From NCBI GenBank assembly GCA_013115125.1, contig JABANN010000198.1, positions 1 through 53,879 on the forward strand: a stretch of 53,879 bases of DNA, read 5' to 3'. Below the pieces are notes generated by a model. It saw only the letters and a program-made list of their open reading frames with translations, was not told the DNA's origin and searched no databases. This DNA comes from Perkinsus olseni. Its lineage: Eukaryota > Perkinsozoa > Perkinsida. A program made the translations under genes and the position numbers. This document shows positions 43,951-53,879 of this stretch, piece after piece. Positions within the stretch are counted from its first letter, which is position 1, and each line of letters starts with the position of its first letter.

Positions 43951-45316
43951 ATGGCTTCAGAAGCAGCATCGAAGGCTGAGGAGATCGCCCGCGCATGTAG
44001 AAGCGGTGCTGTTCACAGAGGAGTGATCTTTCTGCATAGGTCTCTTGTTCTCGGAAGAAGAGCGCGGGCGAATAGCAAGCGATAAAAGAAGAATATCCGA
44101 CATAATTGAGCGTATTTGGACAACGAAAAAGGCCGCAGACGAACTCTATCGACAGAGAGGCCTCGCTGAGGCTGTTGACCAATACGAGAAGCTCATATCA
44201 AGTGTGTAAGTGCTCTACTTGCGAGCTGAGATGCAGTGATCAGGCATCGATCGCAATCCAATTTTACTGGCGAACCTGAGCCAGTTCAAGTTGCAACAAG
44301 GTGAATTTGAGCGAACCATAAACCTTGTGGACGAAGCTCTCGAGGCCACTTGGAGCATTCCTTGTGTGGGAGCCGGGGTCAGCGCTGCAGCTATTAGATG
44401 ATGCCTCTTGTCTGCAGATGAACCCGGCAGTCCCGCCCAAGTACGAAGCCCACTTACATCAGCTCCTGACTGACCCTCTTACTTTCAACGACGTGAGCTC
44501 AAATCCGGCTATAATATTCGAAGTCACTGGTTATCACGGGCTTTCTGAAACTACAGCGCGTACTTAAGTGAAAGAGCGCAAACTCCCTCTCAGTCAGCCG
44601 TTGATCCGACAGCTGCTCAGTGGTTGATGAAGCGCGAAGGTGAGAAGACGCCCACCGAATGAAGAACGAATTCGACCCTCCAACGAGCACTCTCTTAGGA
44701 TGCGACCTCAAAGACCTGCCTGAGGTTCCTCCCGAGTTCGAATGGGTCAGATCCGGCGGCCAAGACAAAAACTGGATTGCGGTAAGAATTGAGGAATGGC
44801 CGGAACAATCGAGCAGGGTGGATACTGTTTGTAAAGGTACGAAAGAAGCCGTCAGAGAAGACGGTTGAGGACGTAAAGGCGTGTGTCGCCGACCTCCAAG
44901 ATGCTGTGACATCTAGGATTCCCGCCCGAATCAGGGGAGTTGCCGAGAAACACGGTGCATCCGAATATACCACTGTTCAAAAAGCTGTCATGGATGCCCT
45001 TCGATATGCGGCTGATCTCGAAAATGCATTGAAAATGCGGGAAGAGTCTGAACACCATCTTCAAGAGAATATATCTCTCAATGACCTGCTTGGCACTGGC
45101 GCGTTTATAAATAAACACCCGATCTGCGTGAACCGCAGGAAACTCTTTACTAAGCTGCAGCTGAGATGGTCAACAGCAGCCGTGAGAGCTGGCAACAAAC
45201 AAGAAGAAGCTATTGGACGATTAAGAAAAGTCATCTCTATAGACAGGGATAACAAGGAGGCGATGTTGCTCATCAGTCGTCTGCTGGCTAAGCAGGATAC
45301 TGAGGCTTCTGCATGA
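43951..45316 (+). CDS. TPR-containing protein, family not identified
   Basis: The start at 43951 (MASEAASKAEEIARAC) lies only 95 bases after the previous stop. TPR-like helices follow: ELYRQRGLAEAVDQYEKLIS (about 44135-44205), LLANLSQFKLQQGEFERTI (about 44260-44320) and, at the end, RAGNKQEEAIGRLRKVISID. Between them are EFEWVRSGGQDKNWIA and a helical segment (VEDVKACVADLQDAV). The stop is at 45314-45316. It is co-oriented with the DNAAF4-like gene and may be a co-chaperone of similar function. It could instead be the C-terminal half of one longer gene, if the stop at 43854 is in an intron. Confidence 0.6.
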
Positions 45317-45606
45317 GGATCATAGCGTGATTGTCACAGTTGTCGACCGACGTTTCGTTAGAAAGTTGGTATTTTACAGCGGAAACGGGCCATTATCCAT
45401 GTGTAGGGACGATAGACAATTTGCGATCGAACTTCAAACTCAACGCCTCTGGCAAGGATTGTCGCTACATTTCGCGCTTTCCATGGTCGGTCGGCGATGC
45501 CCACCCATGGTCAACTCTCTTGTTCTTCGTTGGCGGTCTTCTCGGTCACGTTGCGGTAGCTAAGAGAGATCGAATTGAGGACATCAGTGAATGTGACCTG
45601 GGTGAC

Positions 45607-47034
45607 TCACATGAAGACGGTGCCTACACCCCAGTCGAACTCAATTTCGACCTCATCCTCGAGGTACCATACACGCGCGGCGTCCCTTCTAAGGAGATGG
45701 GTCACTAGCACGAGCACCTACATGCAGACGAAAGAGAAATACATAAAGTCGCCTCCCTGAGATGGGCTGGGGTTTCAACTGCGCCATATCACCCTTGACG
45801 CATACGATGGCGCACGCGGTGAGCCTCAAGGGAAGACCTCGCAGCGCTGTGTTGGTCAGGCCGCCCCTACCGTGTCTTTGGGTGTATCCTGTGCCAAACA
45901 AAGAGCCTTCGACTGTACGAGATCCTCATTAAAGCAAGTGCCTGCCAAAAAAATCCCACCACTGTGCTGCTATGGAGCGATGAGCGGCAGTCACGCCTCC
46001 TACTCAGCCAGTATATGATGAGTGGAGTATTTGGCTTGACAGGCTGTGCATCTCCAAGCGAGGCATCGTTTTCCGGGTGTCCTTCCGCTAGAGTATCCGC
46101 CTCCGCATTTCCCGAGTCAGTCAGCTCCTCTGTGGCAACAGGCAATACCAGAGCAGGATCAACAAAATCAGAGCCATCTGTAGGACACGAGGATGGGACA
46201 CAGGACACAGGACACTGCAGAGCGCTTACCGCCAAGAAGCTTCGGGATTTCCTCGAAGGCCTCCCCTTCGATAAACTCAATGTTCGATGTCACTCCAGGG
46301 ACTGCGGGCTCGGCTGCTGGTGTCCCATCCTCCCCACTAGGGAAAAGCACCGACGAAAGCGAATCTGTGATTGAAACACTCGCTTCGGGTCAACCATGCA
46401 GCGATACTCTCCAACTGGATTGATATACTCCCCATGAGGAATGATGAGAACCCGTTGCCGCACCTTTGAGCTCATTCGACTTGGCTACCAGCTCCGGAAC
46501 ACACTCGAGGCCGACTGCCTTCCTGAATGGGTGGCAAGTGGCGGCTGCCAGTACGGCCGTACCCGCCCCAGAACCGATGTCAAGGAAGGAGGTGCTCCCC
46601 GGAACCACAGTGACCTTGCACATCGACAACCTGATATGTGGCATAAAGAATGCAGTCTTACCGTCCGCTCAACAGCAGCCATGAGAGTTCGCATGGGCTG
46701 CAAACTAGTCTCTCCGTACGTGAGGCTTGGATCGTGAACTTGGTCCGGATTGGGCTCGGCGTTCTCATCTGAGAGAACATGAGTTAGCAACTACGTTGAA
46801 AATTCTTCGTAGCCGGTACTCACTATCATCTCCCTTGGTTCGATGAGCGCTCGCTATCTGCTTCCCATGTTTCGGTTGGTACTGGAAGGCACTATCGAAA
46901 AAGTTCTTCGATTCTCAACCTACTGCTGCTAGAGCGTTGTCGTAGAGATCCTTGGTGAGATCTGCTGGAGGAAGGATCTCTTCGTCGTGGAGCTGAGTAT
47001 CAGCAGCGTTATCTGCAACTACTTCTTCCGACAT
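45607..47034 (-). CDS. SAM-dependent methyltransferase (DOT1/PCMT-like fold)
   Basis: The first exon begins MSEEVVADNAADTQLHDEEI at 47034. Next come QYQPKHGKQIASAHRTKGDD, then PDQVHDPSLTYGETSL, and then the cofactor-binding exon FLDIGSGAGTAVLAAATCHP followed by AVGLECVPELVAKSNELK (about 46600-46470), with the acidic loop and the FRKAVGLE strand typical of class I methyltransferases. Later exons give EFIEGEAFEEIPKLLGGK, then TCFNEDLVQSKAL, where the family has an N-A-T-C-F-like substrate motif, and the last strands FDWGVGTVFM. The stop is at 45607-45609. It converges with the TPR gene and leaves about 290 bases between them. Substrate unknown; a DOT1-like histone activity is possible but not shown. 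Confidence 0.75.
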
Positions 47035-47118
47035 TTGAAAAAAGTCACTGAGGTTTGGTGAAGGAAAATCACATTGACACAAGTCCGGAGAAATTGTGGA
47101 AATGCCAATACATCAATT

Positions 47119-48853
47119 TCATGCTGTCTCCTCTTCCCCTTTTCGCCAGACCCACGCCCGAACGCCTATTGACGGTAACCCAGGACTGCCTTCATTTACT
47201 CTGCGGATGAGACCTTCGAGGCGGAGCGAAGCTATAGGATCGATCTGTATGAGAGGCGTGCAGCAACAAGTAGCGCCGCTACTGTAGCGGAAACGCCTAT
47301 CCATCACACTCAAGAAGCAAATTTGGGAGAAAGGCCTTACCTTAGCGTCGATGAAGCGTGCTCCAACCTCTTCTATCTCGGCGTAGTTGACGAGGTCCCT
47401 CCATGCGAAAAGGACGACTCCTTTGCGAGTGTTAGCGCCAATGTTACGCAATAGGCTTGATAGCTCATCGGCACGACTGCTTGAGTTATCCGATACTAGC
47501 GAGAGTACCTGAGAATTCAGTGTCGCTGGTGCCTCAAGCACAGAAGGGGGCCCACGTTCATAACCAGACCCCAGTCGAAAGGCCCGTACGGAAGGTCTAC
47601 GGCCTCGTGAACTATGGCTGGTTCAAAAGACACCGCGCCGCGGGTAATGGCCTGAATGTTAGAGAGGATTGAAGGTGCCGCCTTTACGGCCTACGGAGCT
47701 CTCTGAGTAGCGATGCTCGAAACCATACGCTGATACCAGTGAGGTGTCGTTCAAGTGAAGGACGTTGTGACCCCTGAACGGGAAGTTCCTGCCTCATGTA
47801 TTCAGAGGAGCATGCCAGAACTACTCACAGAGCAGCTCCGACCTCCATCACAGAATCGTCCACTTCAAGCAGGAGCTCCATCAGCGCTCGAAGGCACAAC
47901 TGAGATGATAGGCAAGCGGCAAAACTCGATCACGTCTGGGTTGTCACCTTCTCATGACGATAGTCTCTCACGTGGTCTGTAACAACCGCATCCATGAAAG
48001 GGGCGACATCGATCGGTTCGACTGGCAGCTCCCATGAGGACAAAGCTGACTGCAATTCAGACAGCACTCAGCTCTGCAGTGCGGCAACCGAGCCGACTTC
48101 AAGTGACCGTATGGCCAGTGCCAAATACTGCTCCGCTTTGTGGATGTAGTTGAAGGCGCTCGCTCGGAACTCCGGTCTCGTAGTGGATTGTGCCAGCAAC
48201 CAGAGCGTACGGAGCTCGCTGTCTCCTAGTGAAGCGAGGCGGCCGATACCTGCCAGACGGACCTTCCTGCAACGAAAGTTGGCTTCTGGTCCAGGGCTAC
48301 TGATAGCCTGAGTAACCTGAATAGCTCGATTGAAGCAGCGGTCGGCGTGGTTGGCAGCCACAGCCGTCGTGAAGTGAGCGTGAGCCGCTAGGTAGCTTGA
48401 GACAGCGGAGGCTCCATTCAGGAGTTCCTCCTCAATGCTAGCCATATCTTCGCCATCGCTGCCCTCGGTGGCCTGAGAGTATTTACTGTTAAACAGCGAA
48501 TCAAACGGTTCATGCTCACGTTGTCATTATTAGAAGTATTCAGCAACCCAGTAACCCTCTCCCGTACGGCCTTCACTTGCTCCCACGCCGAGAGCCGTGA
48601 CGCGTATAGGAACTCCAGTACCTACACCGTGGGTCCTGCAGTCTTTCTTTACCTCACTACGCACCTGAGTGCAATTCTCCTTTCCGTAGACGTATGCGTC
48701 TAGTTGCCCTTCCCAGCCCGCTAGCTGTTCATCTACAGAATTGATGAGTGCTCGTGGAGCCCCACAGAGGGCGCTGGGTGTGCTATCGACCACGGAGAGG
48801 ACAGTAAGTCCGATGGTACTCACTAGAAGGTATGGTGGTGAAAGCATTTGCAT
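47119..48853 (-). CDS. Unrecognised helical protein
   Basis: The frame from the ATG at 48853 starts with a hydrophobic run (YLLVSTIGLTVLSVV) that could be a signal peptide. It continues ALINSVDEQLAGWEGQLDAY and ENCTQ, and joins in phase to VKAVRERVTGLLNTSNNDN (about 48585-48525) and then to a long exon (about 48472-48080) with HADRCFNRAIQVTQAISS and RASAFNYIHKAEQYLALAI. Further exons are SALSSWELPVEPIDV (about 48062-47998), LLRNIGANTRKGVVLFAWRD (about 47460-47345) and IDPIASLRLEGLIRRVNEG, with the stop at 47119-47121. It is almost all helix, with the look of a vesicle-tether or scaffold subunit, but I recognise no family. The stretch 47990-47550 is not resolved. It lies 85 bases upstream of the methyltransferase on the same strand. 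Confidence 0.5.
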
Positions 48854-49476
48854 GACTTTCAAGATTCGGATCGTAACTGAGTTTGCCAGTTACGGCAAGT
48901 CATGAACTATTAGTTGCCAGCAATCGTGCAGCTCGATTGTAGGTCGGTCCCGAGAGCCGAATCGAGTCCGTCTGCTACCCTTGGAATGCCGTGGTTGGCA
49001 ACAAAACTCCAAGTGATTGGCACAACGATTAACATCATCCTGCCCCGCCTTCTAGAGGCGGTAGCATTGCACATAAAAACATGAAGGAAGACAATCGAAG
49101 ATAATAATATGAAGGTGGTCCAGCGGCGGAAGCTCACGGCTCATGGGTTTCGTCGGACCTGAACCTCCCCGTGCGATCAGATCGCGACAGTCGTCTTACT
49201 TCGACGGTGAGCTCTTCAGTGTACTCGACGGTCTCTACGACTTCACCACTCTGTTGAACGACGTCCTGGGATTCGGCCTAGGGAGAGCTGGTGCTATGGC
49301 GGGAGCGCCAGCTTGGGTGCTTACTGGTCGAGGACTGACCACTGGCTGCCCGAGGGGAAATGAGCCACTTCGATTCGGATACCGCAGGTTGAAGGACTGG
49401 GAGGAGTAGGTGGAAATTCTCTCTTCCGGCGAACTGCTTGTGGGAATCTGAAGAAAGAAATCCGTCTAAACAGCTC
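48854..49476. other. Intergenic, one signal-peptide-like frame
   Basis: A minus-strand frame at about 49137-48910 encodes a hydrophobic stretch (FILLSSIVFLHVFMCNA) but starts at GTG and has no further support. It could be a first exon of the 47119-48853 gene. Otherwise nothing is seen. Confidence 0.4.
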
Positions 49477-52400
49477 TTACAGGCCGGAAACGCAATCACC
49501 CACCATGCCACTCATATCACTCTCTACTGCCGGTCGTGATGTATAAGTTGCTGCGATGTAACCTACGTGAACAACGCCGCTCCGACTCATATTAAGGGTT
49601 ATCATACCACGGTCTTAATCAAGGGCTGCTCGAGACCTACTTCCAAACCTACCTGATGATTCAGGATCTTCCGCGTTGGCTCGGCCATTCAGGCTGTCAA
49701 CTGAGTCGATGGAATTCCCGAAGATACCAGAGTCCGTCATACCTGCACCACAGTGCCGTGGTAGGAGCTCAGAGTGGAAGGGTGGATGGATGCTGCCGAT
49801 TGAACTTACCAGGATACTCACGATCCGTCTGCCTCACGTCGCCCTCGGTTTCCTCTTCTGCGATAACCTGAGGGAGAGAAACGTCCGATAGGGGAAGAAT
49901 GCCGCTCTAAGTAGAGTAGTTGAGCTTATGAAAGGCTTCATGTCTCACTTCAAGCTCAGTTTTATCGAATCCGGAGCTGTAAGTCTCTGGTATCGCCTTC
50001 CCTTCTCGAGTATCACCCGTGGCCCCTACGCTATTCACGGACATCGTGCTGTCTTCACTCGCTTCGATATTGGGCACTCTGCTGTCACCGATTCGGGAAG
50101 CATAATGTTCTTCCGCAATTTGGTGAACCTATTGAAAGCGGAAAAATGGAGAACCCGGGCATCGATCCCGGTGCCTCTCGCTTGCTAAGCGAGCGCTCTA
50201 CCATTTGAGCTAGTCCCCCACACACTAATTGCAAGTCTAATCGGTTGGACCAGCATGAACTTATGAGACCTACCTCGGCAGTGACGACCATGGGAGCTGC
50301 AGGGGGTTGTTGATGGACACCGTGATGATGCTTGGTCACCATACCCTGCGTAGATTCCCCAGCGGCCAACAGCGACCACTTTCCCTTTGGATTCGATAAC
50401 CTCCCGCCGTCACCATCATCTCCCTCGCCGGGATCTGGCTCTTCCGAGAGCATCTCGAGCATCGGCATCTCGGGGTCAGTGGTCAGGCTTATGGACGATG
50501 AAGAGGCATGTCCCAGAGGCCTCGGTGTCGGGCCACTCCCGGTGCTGACTATATCCTTCCTTGCGGCACTGCTAGCGATGACATGCCACAGGTCAGCAGC
50601 ATTCTGGACCATCGTGACCGAGGGAGACGACCCGTTAGCAGCTCCTGAGACGATCGAGATATTATCCATATCAGAGGTCTGATGTCTACCTTCGCTCGCC
50701 CCAGGGACCATCCACGAAAGTTCACGAAGGGCTTCTGGATTCAAAAATACTATCGCGGCAGCCGGAGGGCCCCCCGGTACGGGATTCCAGCTGCATACCG
50801 GCGAGTCCGCCGTGGCAATGGGTATTTGAGGGACCACTTGAGGTGACTAAGATCGGCAAGACTGGTCAAAGGCATGGTTGTTACGAAGAGGATTCACCTT
50901 GCTTGAGGACCCCTCTGGTGCTGTCTCAGACCCGTTCCCGATAGACTCGGCTCCAGGATAGTTCATTGATTCATCAGTGAACAGTGGCTCTTGTGCAGGA
51001 GAGTCCGGCCGCCGCTTGGCCTCGTGTAGATGATGCATCCTGTTACTGCCATCAGCATCGTTATGATGTCGATGCTTATGCTTAAGGCCCTCCGAGGAAT
51101 AACCAGCCGCTAGACAGTCCCAGCGGGTCAGCTCTTTCGACGGGTTCCCAGGAGACATGTACCTCGCCCTCGTTCGGGGAGGGGAAGCGCGAGAGACAAC
51201 GGGTGGGGGGACCTCGGGAATGTGAGCCTGATAAGAGCATCGAATGATCCCGGCTCTCCGTGTCCGCGGTAGTGAAGCTGGTCAAAGTTCACATCTTGCG
51301 ACCACGGTTCGAGTCCCAGCGAAAGAACGAGCTATGTCCCCGGTGAAGGTCCCCCCAGTATCCCTACTTTGGAGGCACCAATTCTCCACGGCGGCCTTGT
51401 ATCCTGTCGCAAAGAGGGATCGGCGGGTCCGTGGCTCTTCGGCCTAGCTTGGCGCGATGCCGACGGACCCCGCCTCCCTTCAGCTGACCTCACAGCCCGC
51501 GACGGAGTGTAGGACTCGTATGCCTGAGCACAGAGAGGTGTACTGTCGAGGGCCCCGCACGCTCTATCCTATGAGCCCACTCGGCTTCCAGTCTCTTGGG
51601 CGAGGTGCTCTATGTCGGCGTGATAGCTCCGACTTGCCAAGGGCCTCGAAAATCCCTCTCCTCTCGCAGGAGGGAGTACCTAGGCGGCATGCTGTTAGCC
51701 CTCATAGACCATACGGCGGCACCAACGAAGCGAAAACAGGCGGCGTGGCGGGCCAGGAGCCCGACCTCTTCCCTCCTTGTCTGTTGACTCCCTCTGCTGT
51801 ATCCTCGTATGAGCCTCTTTTTCGATGCAGCGGTTTCCTGTCGGCTTCTCGGCAAATCGCCTCCGTCCTTCTGCTCTTCCTCCTTTTTCGCCGATCGCCG
51901 CTGCAGCGAGGATGACACCGAAGTACCTGTGCAACAGTGGGTAATAACCATCCGCCCCGCCGCTGTTTGGAAACCCACTTGCACTCTCCCTGGAGGCATC
52001 CCCACTCCTAGAGCGTTGCCTCTTGGCAATAGAGGCGTTGGAAGAGGTGGAGACCGACCGGGCTCCACCCTGTGAAATCCTAGTGTTGCTATCCCAACCA
52101 ACACCGCTCATCTCCTCATTAGAGCGTTTAGTGCTGCCTGCTTCGTGTGACGCCACAATCGACGCACCCAATTGCCCGGACTGTGATCGTGGACTGCCCG
52201 CCCCACTGCTAGGTTCTATGCCCTCATCAGATTGCATCTTTGTATTGTCAGCCCGACTCTCCCCAATGATCTCATTGACCGACCTCTGCCTGTCCGACGA
52301 GGATGAAATTGCCTTGCAGCTATCGGCGTTGGTAGGTTGGAGGAGCCTGCCGGACCTCTCGGTGCTGCTGCTATCGTCCCAATCTTCACTGGAGTTCAAA

Positions 52401-53675
52401 ATCAACCTCACTATGCTACTCGCCGCCCACTTCTCATCACCCTCTCCCTCATCGGTAACCCTCGACGCCGACTTATCAGTGCCTCGAGGCTCGCTCTGTC
52501 GCCCGCTGCTCTTCGTAACAACTCTGCTGACTACACTCTTGTTACTATCGAGAACTGCACTCTCATGGGCTCCTTCCACGGAGCGGCCGCTGATATCCCA
52601 AGTATTGCTACCATCAGCAGGGTTCGATCTCCCCGAGGGCACTACACTCTTCTCGCTATCGTCCTGAAGGCTCCTACGTGAGGGTTTGGCACTGTCCTCC
52701 TCCTCCTTCATCGTGTCGTCGTAACTAGTCCATTGAAGGCTGGGAGGAAAGGAGTCCTCAGTGGTTTTCCCAGAGACGCTTGCCCCTCCGCTGGACCCCC
52801 AGGCAGACTGCAAACGGCTATTAGTCGGGGCCACACTTGAGGATAGGATAGAGCTTTGCTGTACCGATGACGATGACGACGCCAGAGTTACCTGAGGATT
52901 TATGTGCGGTGCTCGAGGGACTCTGCTGGCTAAGCATCCCGAACAGGAGGAAGCTGTAGTACTCCACGACTGCCCCTATTCGGCCGGCCGAGAGCAAATT
53001 GCGGGCAGTGGTAACACCACCGGCATCCAGGCGAACCGCTCACGACTGCCCTAGGCGATAAGAGTGGGACTAGGTTATTGATTTTGAGCAGCAGCAGCAG
53101 CAGCAGCAGCAGGGAGGGGAGGATGAACTGGGGGGATAGGTAGAAGGCTTACCTGTGATGCCTTGATAGAGTCCATTACCGGTCCACTACTCGACTTAAT
53201 ATAGGATCTACTAGCCTCCACCCCTGGGGCCCGACGCTGAACCAACGCTACTGACTTTTGGGACATGAGAGAGTACCAATACTACCTCTCGCTGGGCCAC
53301 AGAGCCATCCTTGAATGATGAGGATGATGATGCCCACTGACGTGTGCCGGTCTCCACAACATCTACGATTAATCATCATCATGCCAGACTAGCAGCCGAG
53401 TCCCTCACCATGGTCACTGTCGGCATCCCAGGAGTCAGCCACCCCACCAGGCGGGGGTAGGGTGGCAGTCGATGGACCTTTCCCACTGCTGTTCCCCTGT
53501 CACTAATCATACAAAGCAATCCCGTGTCTCGATTTACTACCATAACAATGGTAGCCTTCTTGCCACCGCCTCCCCCGTCCATGAGTTTATTCAGCAGATC
53601 GGCCGCGGACAGCTCCTGTTTACCTCCCGGCCTCTTAACCCTAGCCTTGGACTTGCCGCGGGCTCTCCCCGGCAT
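49477..53675 (-). CDS. Long serine-rich low-complexity protein (partial model)
   Basis: Possible first exons are at 53675 (MPGRARGKSKARVKRPGG, basic) and 53266 (MSQKSVALVQRRAPGVE). A compact helical segment (AGGVTTARNLLSAGRIGAV then VEYYSFLLFGMLSQQ, about 53030-52905) is the only ordered-looking part. The next exon (about 52838-51945) is 300 residues of Ser/Asp/Glu/Arg-rich disorder ending KRQRSRSGDASRES. After a 700-nt intron come AHIPEVPPPVVSRASPP (51239 on) and a His-rich run (KHKHRHHND), then a large exon (50851-50274) with SSSSISLTTDPEMPMLEML. Small acidic exons follow (SEDSTMSVNSVGATGDTRE; VIAEEETEGDVRQTD; MTDSGIFGNSIDSVDSLNG) down to the stop at 49477-49479. It looks like a nuclear or regulatory phosphoprotein. 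No family is recognised. Confidence 0.5.
50147..50219 (-). tRNA. tRNA-Ala (anticodon AGC)
   Basis: On the minus strand the sequence folds as a full tRNA. The acceptor stem GGGGGAC pairs with GTTCTCC and includes the G3-U70 pair that marks alanine tRNAs. The D arm is AGCTCAAATGGTAGAGC, the anticodon stem-loop is CTCGCTTAGCAAGCGAG with AGC at the anticodon, and the T arm is CCGGGATCGATGCCCGG. The discriminator is A, and five T follow at once as a polymerase III stop. No intron and no encoded CCA are present. It sits inside an intron of the serine-rich gene, on the same strand. Confidence 0.97.
53087..53113. repeat. CAG/CTG microsatellite
   Basis: Eight to nine uninterrupted AGC units, most likely in an intron of the serine-rich gene just after the GTAAGC donor of the exon ending KASQ. 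Confidence 0.95.
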
Positions 53676-53749
53676 ACTATTACAAGAGGAAGAAGCCACT
53701 ACAACAATAACGACAACAGCGTCCGCGTTTCCAAGACTGCCACTCATCA

Positions 53750-53879
53750 ATTCAAATTCAATTCAATTCAATTCAAACTTTATTGCCCGGGCGTTACAAG
53801 CTCAAAGCTTATCGCCCATCACACGGCCCGCGCAAGCGGATCCCGATATGGTTAGACCCAACCATAGAGCCTTAAAACA
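53750..53879 (-). mobile_element. 3' end of a LINE-type retrotransposon (fragment)
   Basis: Read on the minus strand, about 90 bases of unique sequence end in AATAAAG. A short run of TTGAA pentamers (about five) follows, and then the unrelated 5' flank of the serine-rich gene. A polyadenylation-like signal followed by a simple pentamer tail in place of poly(A) is typical of several non-LTR (CR1/RTE-like) families. The element's body would lie to the right, outside the window, so neither family nor length can be told. The alternative is a plain microsatellite. Confidence 0.45.

Noticed and set aside
45331-45760. Plus-strand open frames after the TPR gene
   Set aside because: They overlap the last exon of the minus-strand methyltransferase, lack motifs and start late. 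They are treated as shadows or chance frames.
51258-51345. tRNA-like A and B boxes on the plus strand (GGTTCGAGTCC)
   Set aside because: The acceptor strands do not pair and the T stem pairs at only three of five positions. It sits in a long intron of the serine-rich gene.
51695-52075. Continuation of the serine-rich exon and antisense frames
   Set aside because: The translation past about 51945 turns basic and random and ends without a good donor. The serine-rich composition stops at a GT that fits a donor, so the rest is read as intron.
1-53879. CRISPR arrays, bacterial operons, organelle DNA or virus-like elements
   Set aside because: There are no spaced identical repeats with unique spacers, no Shine-Dalgarno-led gene runs, and no polymerase, integrase, capsid or envelope motifs. 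The intron density shows a nuclear eukaryotic genome.

Overview
This is protist nuclear DNA and most likely comes from a flagellated alveolate of the Perkinsus type. That is an inference. The genes are cut into many short exons by GT-AG introns, mostly 35-150 nt. They are packed on both strands, often a few hundred bases or less apart. Several encode eukaryote-only parts: mitochondrial NFS1, an ABCA transporter, a flagellar microtubule inner protein and a dynein-arm assembly factor. The window has one assembly gap (3087-3183). No virus-like element was recognised.

Layout. The left 8 kb (1-8340) is accessory ground. It holds a genomic fragment of the ABCA gene's second ATPase domain (733-975), two copies of a cassette whose flanks match but whose interiors do not (1000-3070 and 5645-6945), an 18-bp minisatellite beside the gap, one unrecognised membrane-protein gene, and one small possible HNH-like gene. 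From 8673 to 16219 on the minus strand there is a complete 14-exon ABCA half-size-duplicated transporter of 1917 residues. Next come a minus-strand gene for a CIMIP2/FAM166-like flagellar protein (16565-17444), the divergent NFS1 cysteine desulfurase (17900-19714), a small type I membrane protein with an Ac45-like tail (20162-20702), and a Lgl/tomosyn-like WD40 gene (21142 to about 24330).

The centre is a giant coiled-coil gene ending at 32871. Thirteen consecutive 210-nt coding units each encode exactly 70 residues (ten heptads). Every unit is split into a 95-nt and a 115-nt exon. After it come an unrecognised gene with a possible B9-like stretch (33209-34480) and a nearly identical tandem triplication, with a period of about 1452 bp, of a gene for a secreted cysteine-containing protein (35785-39594).

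The right third carries a histidine phosphatase (minus), a DNAAF4/DYX1C1-like gene and a TPR gene (both plus), a SAM-dependent methyltransferase and an unknown helical protein (both minus), and a long serine-rich gene (minus) with a tRNA-Ala(AGC) in one of its introns. The last 130 bases look like the 3' end of a LINE.

Together the window mixes housekeeping genes (iron-sulfur cluster supply, lipid transport, vesicle fusion, tRNA) with several candidate flagellar genes (microtubule inner protein, dynein preassembly, coiled coil, possible B9 domain). It also holds fast-evolving secreted families that sit in duplicated, repeat-bounded DNA. Gene models were spliced by eye. Models whose exon phases and total length close exactly (ABCA, NFS1, CIMIP2-like, Ac45-like, the coiled-coil units) are firm. 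The others are partial.
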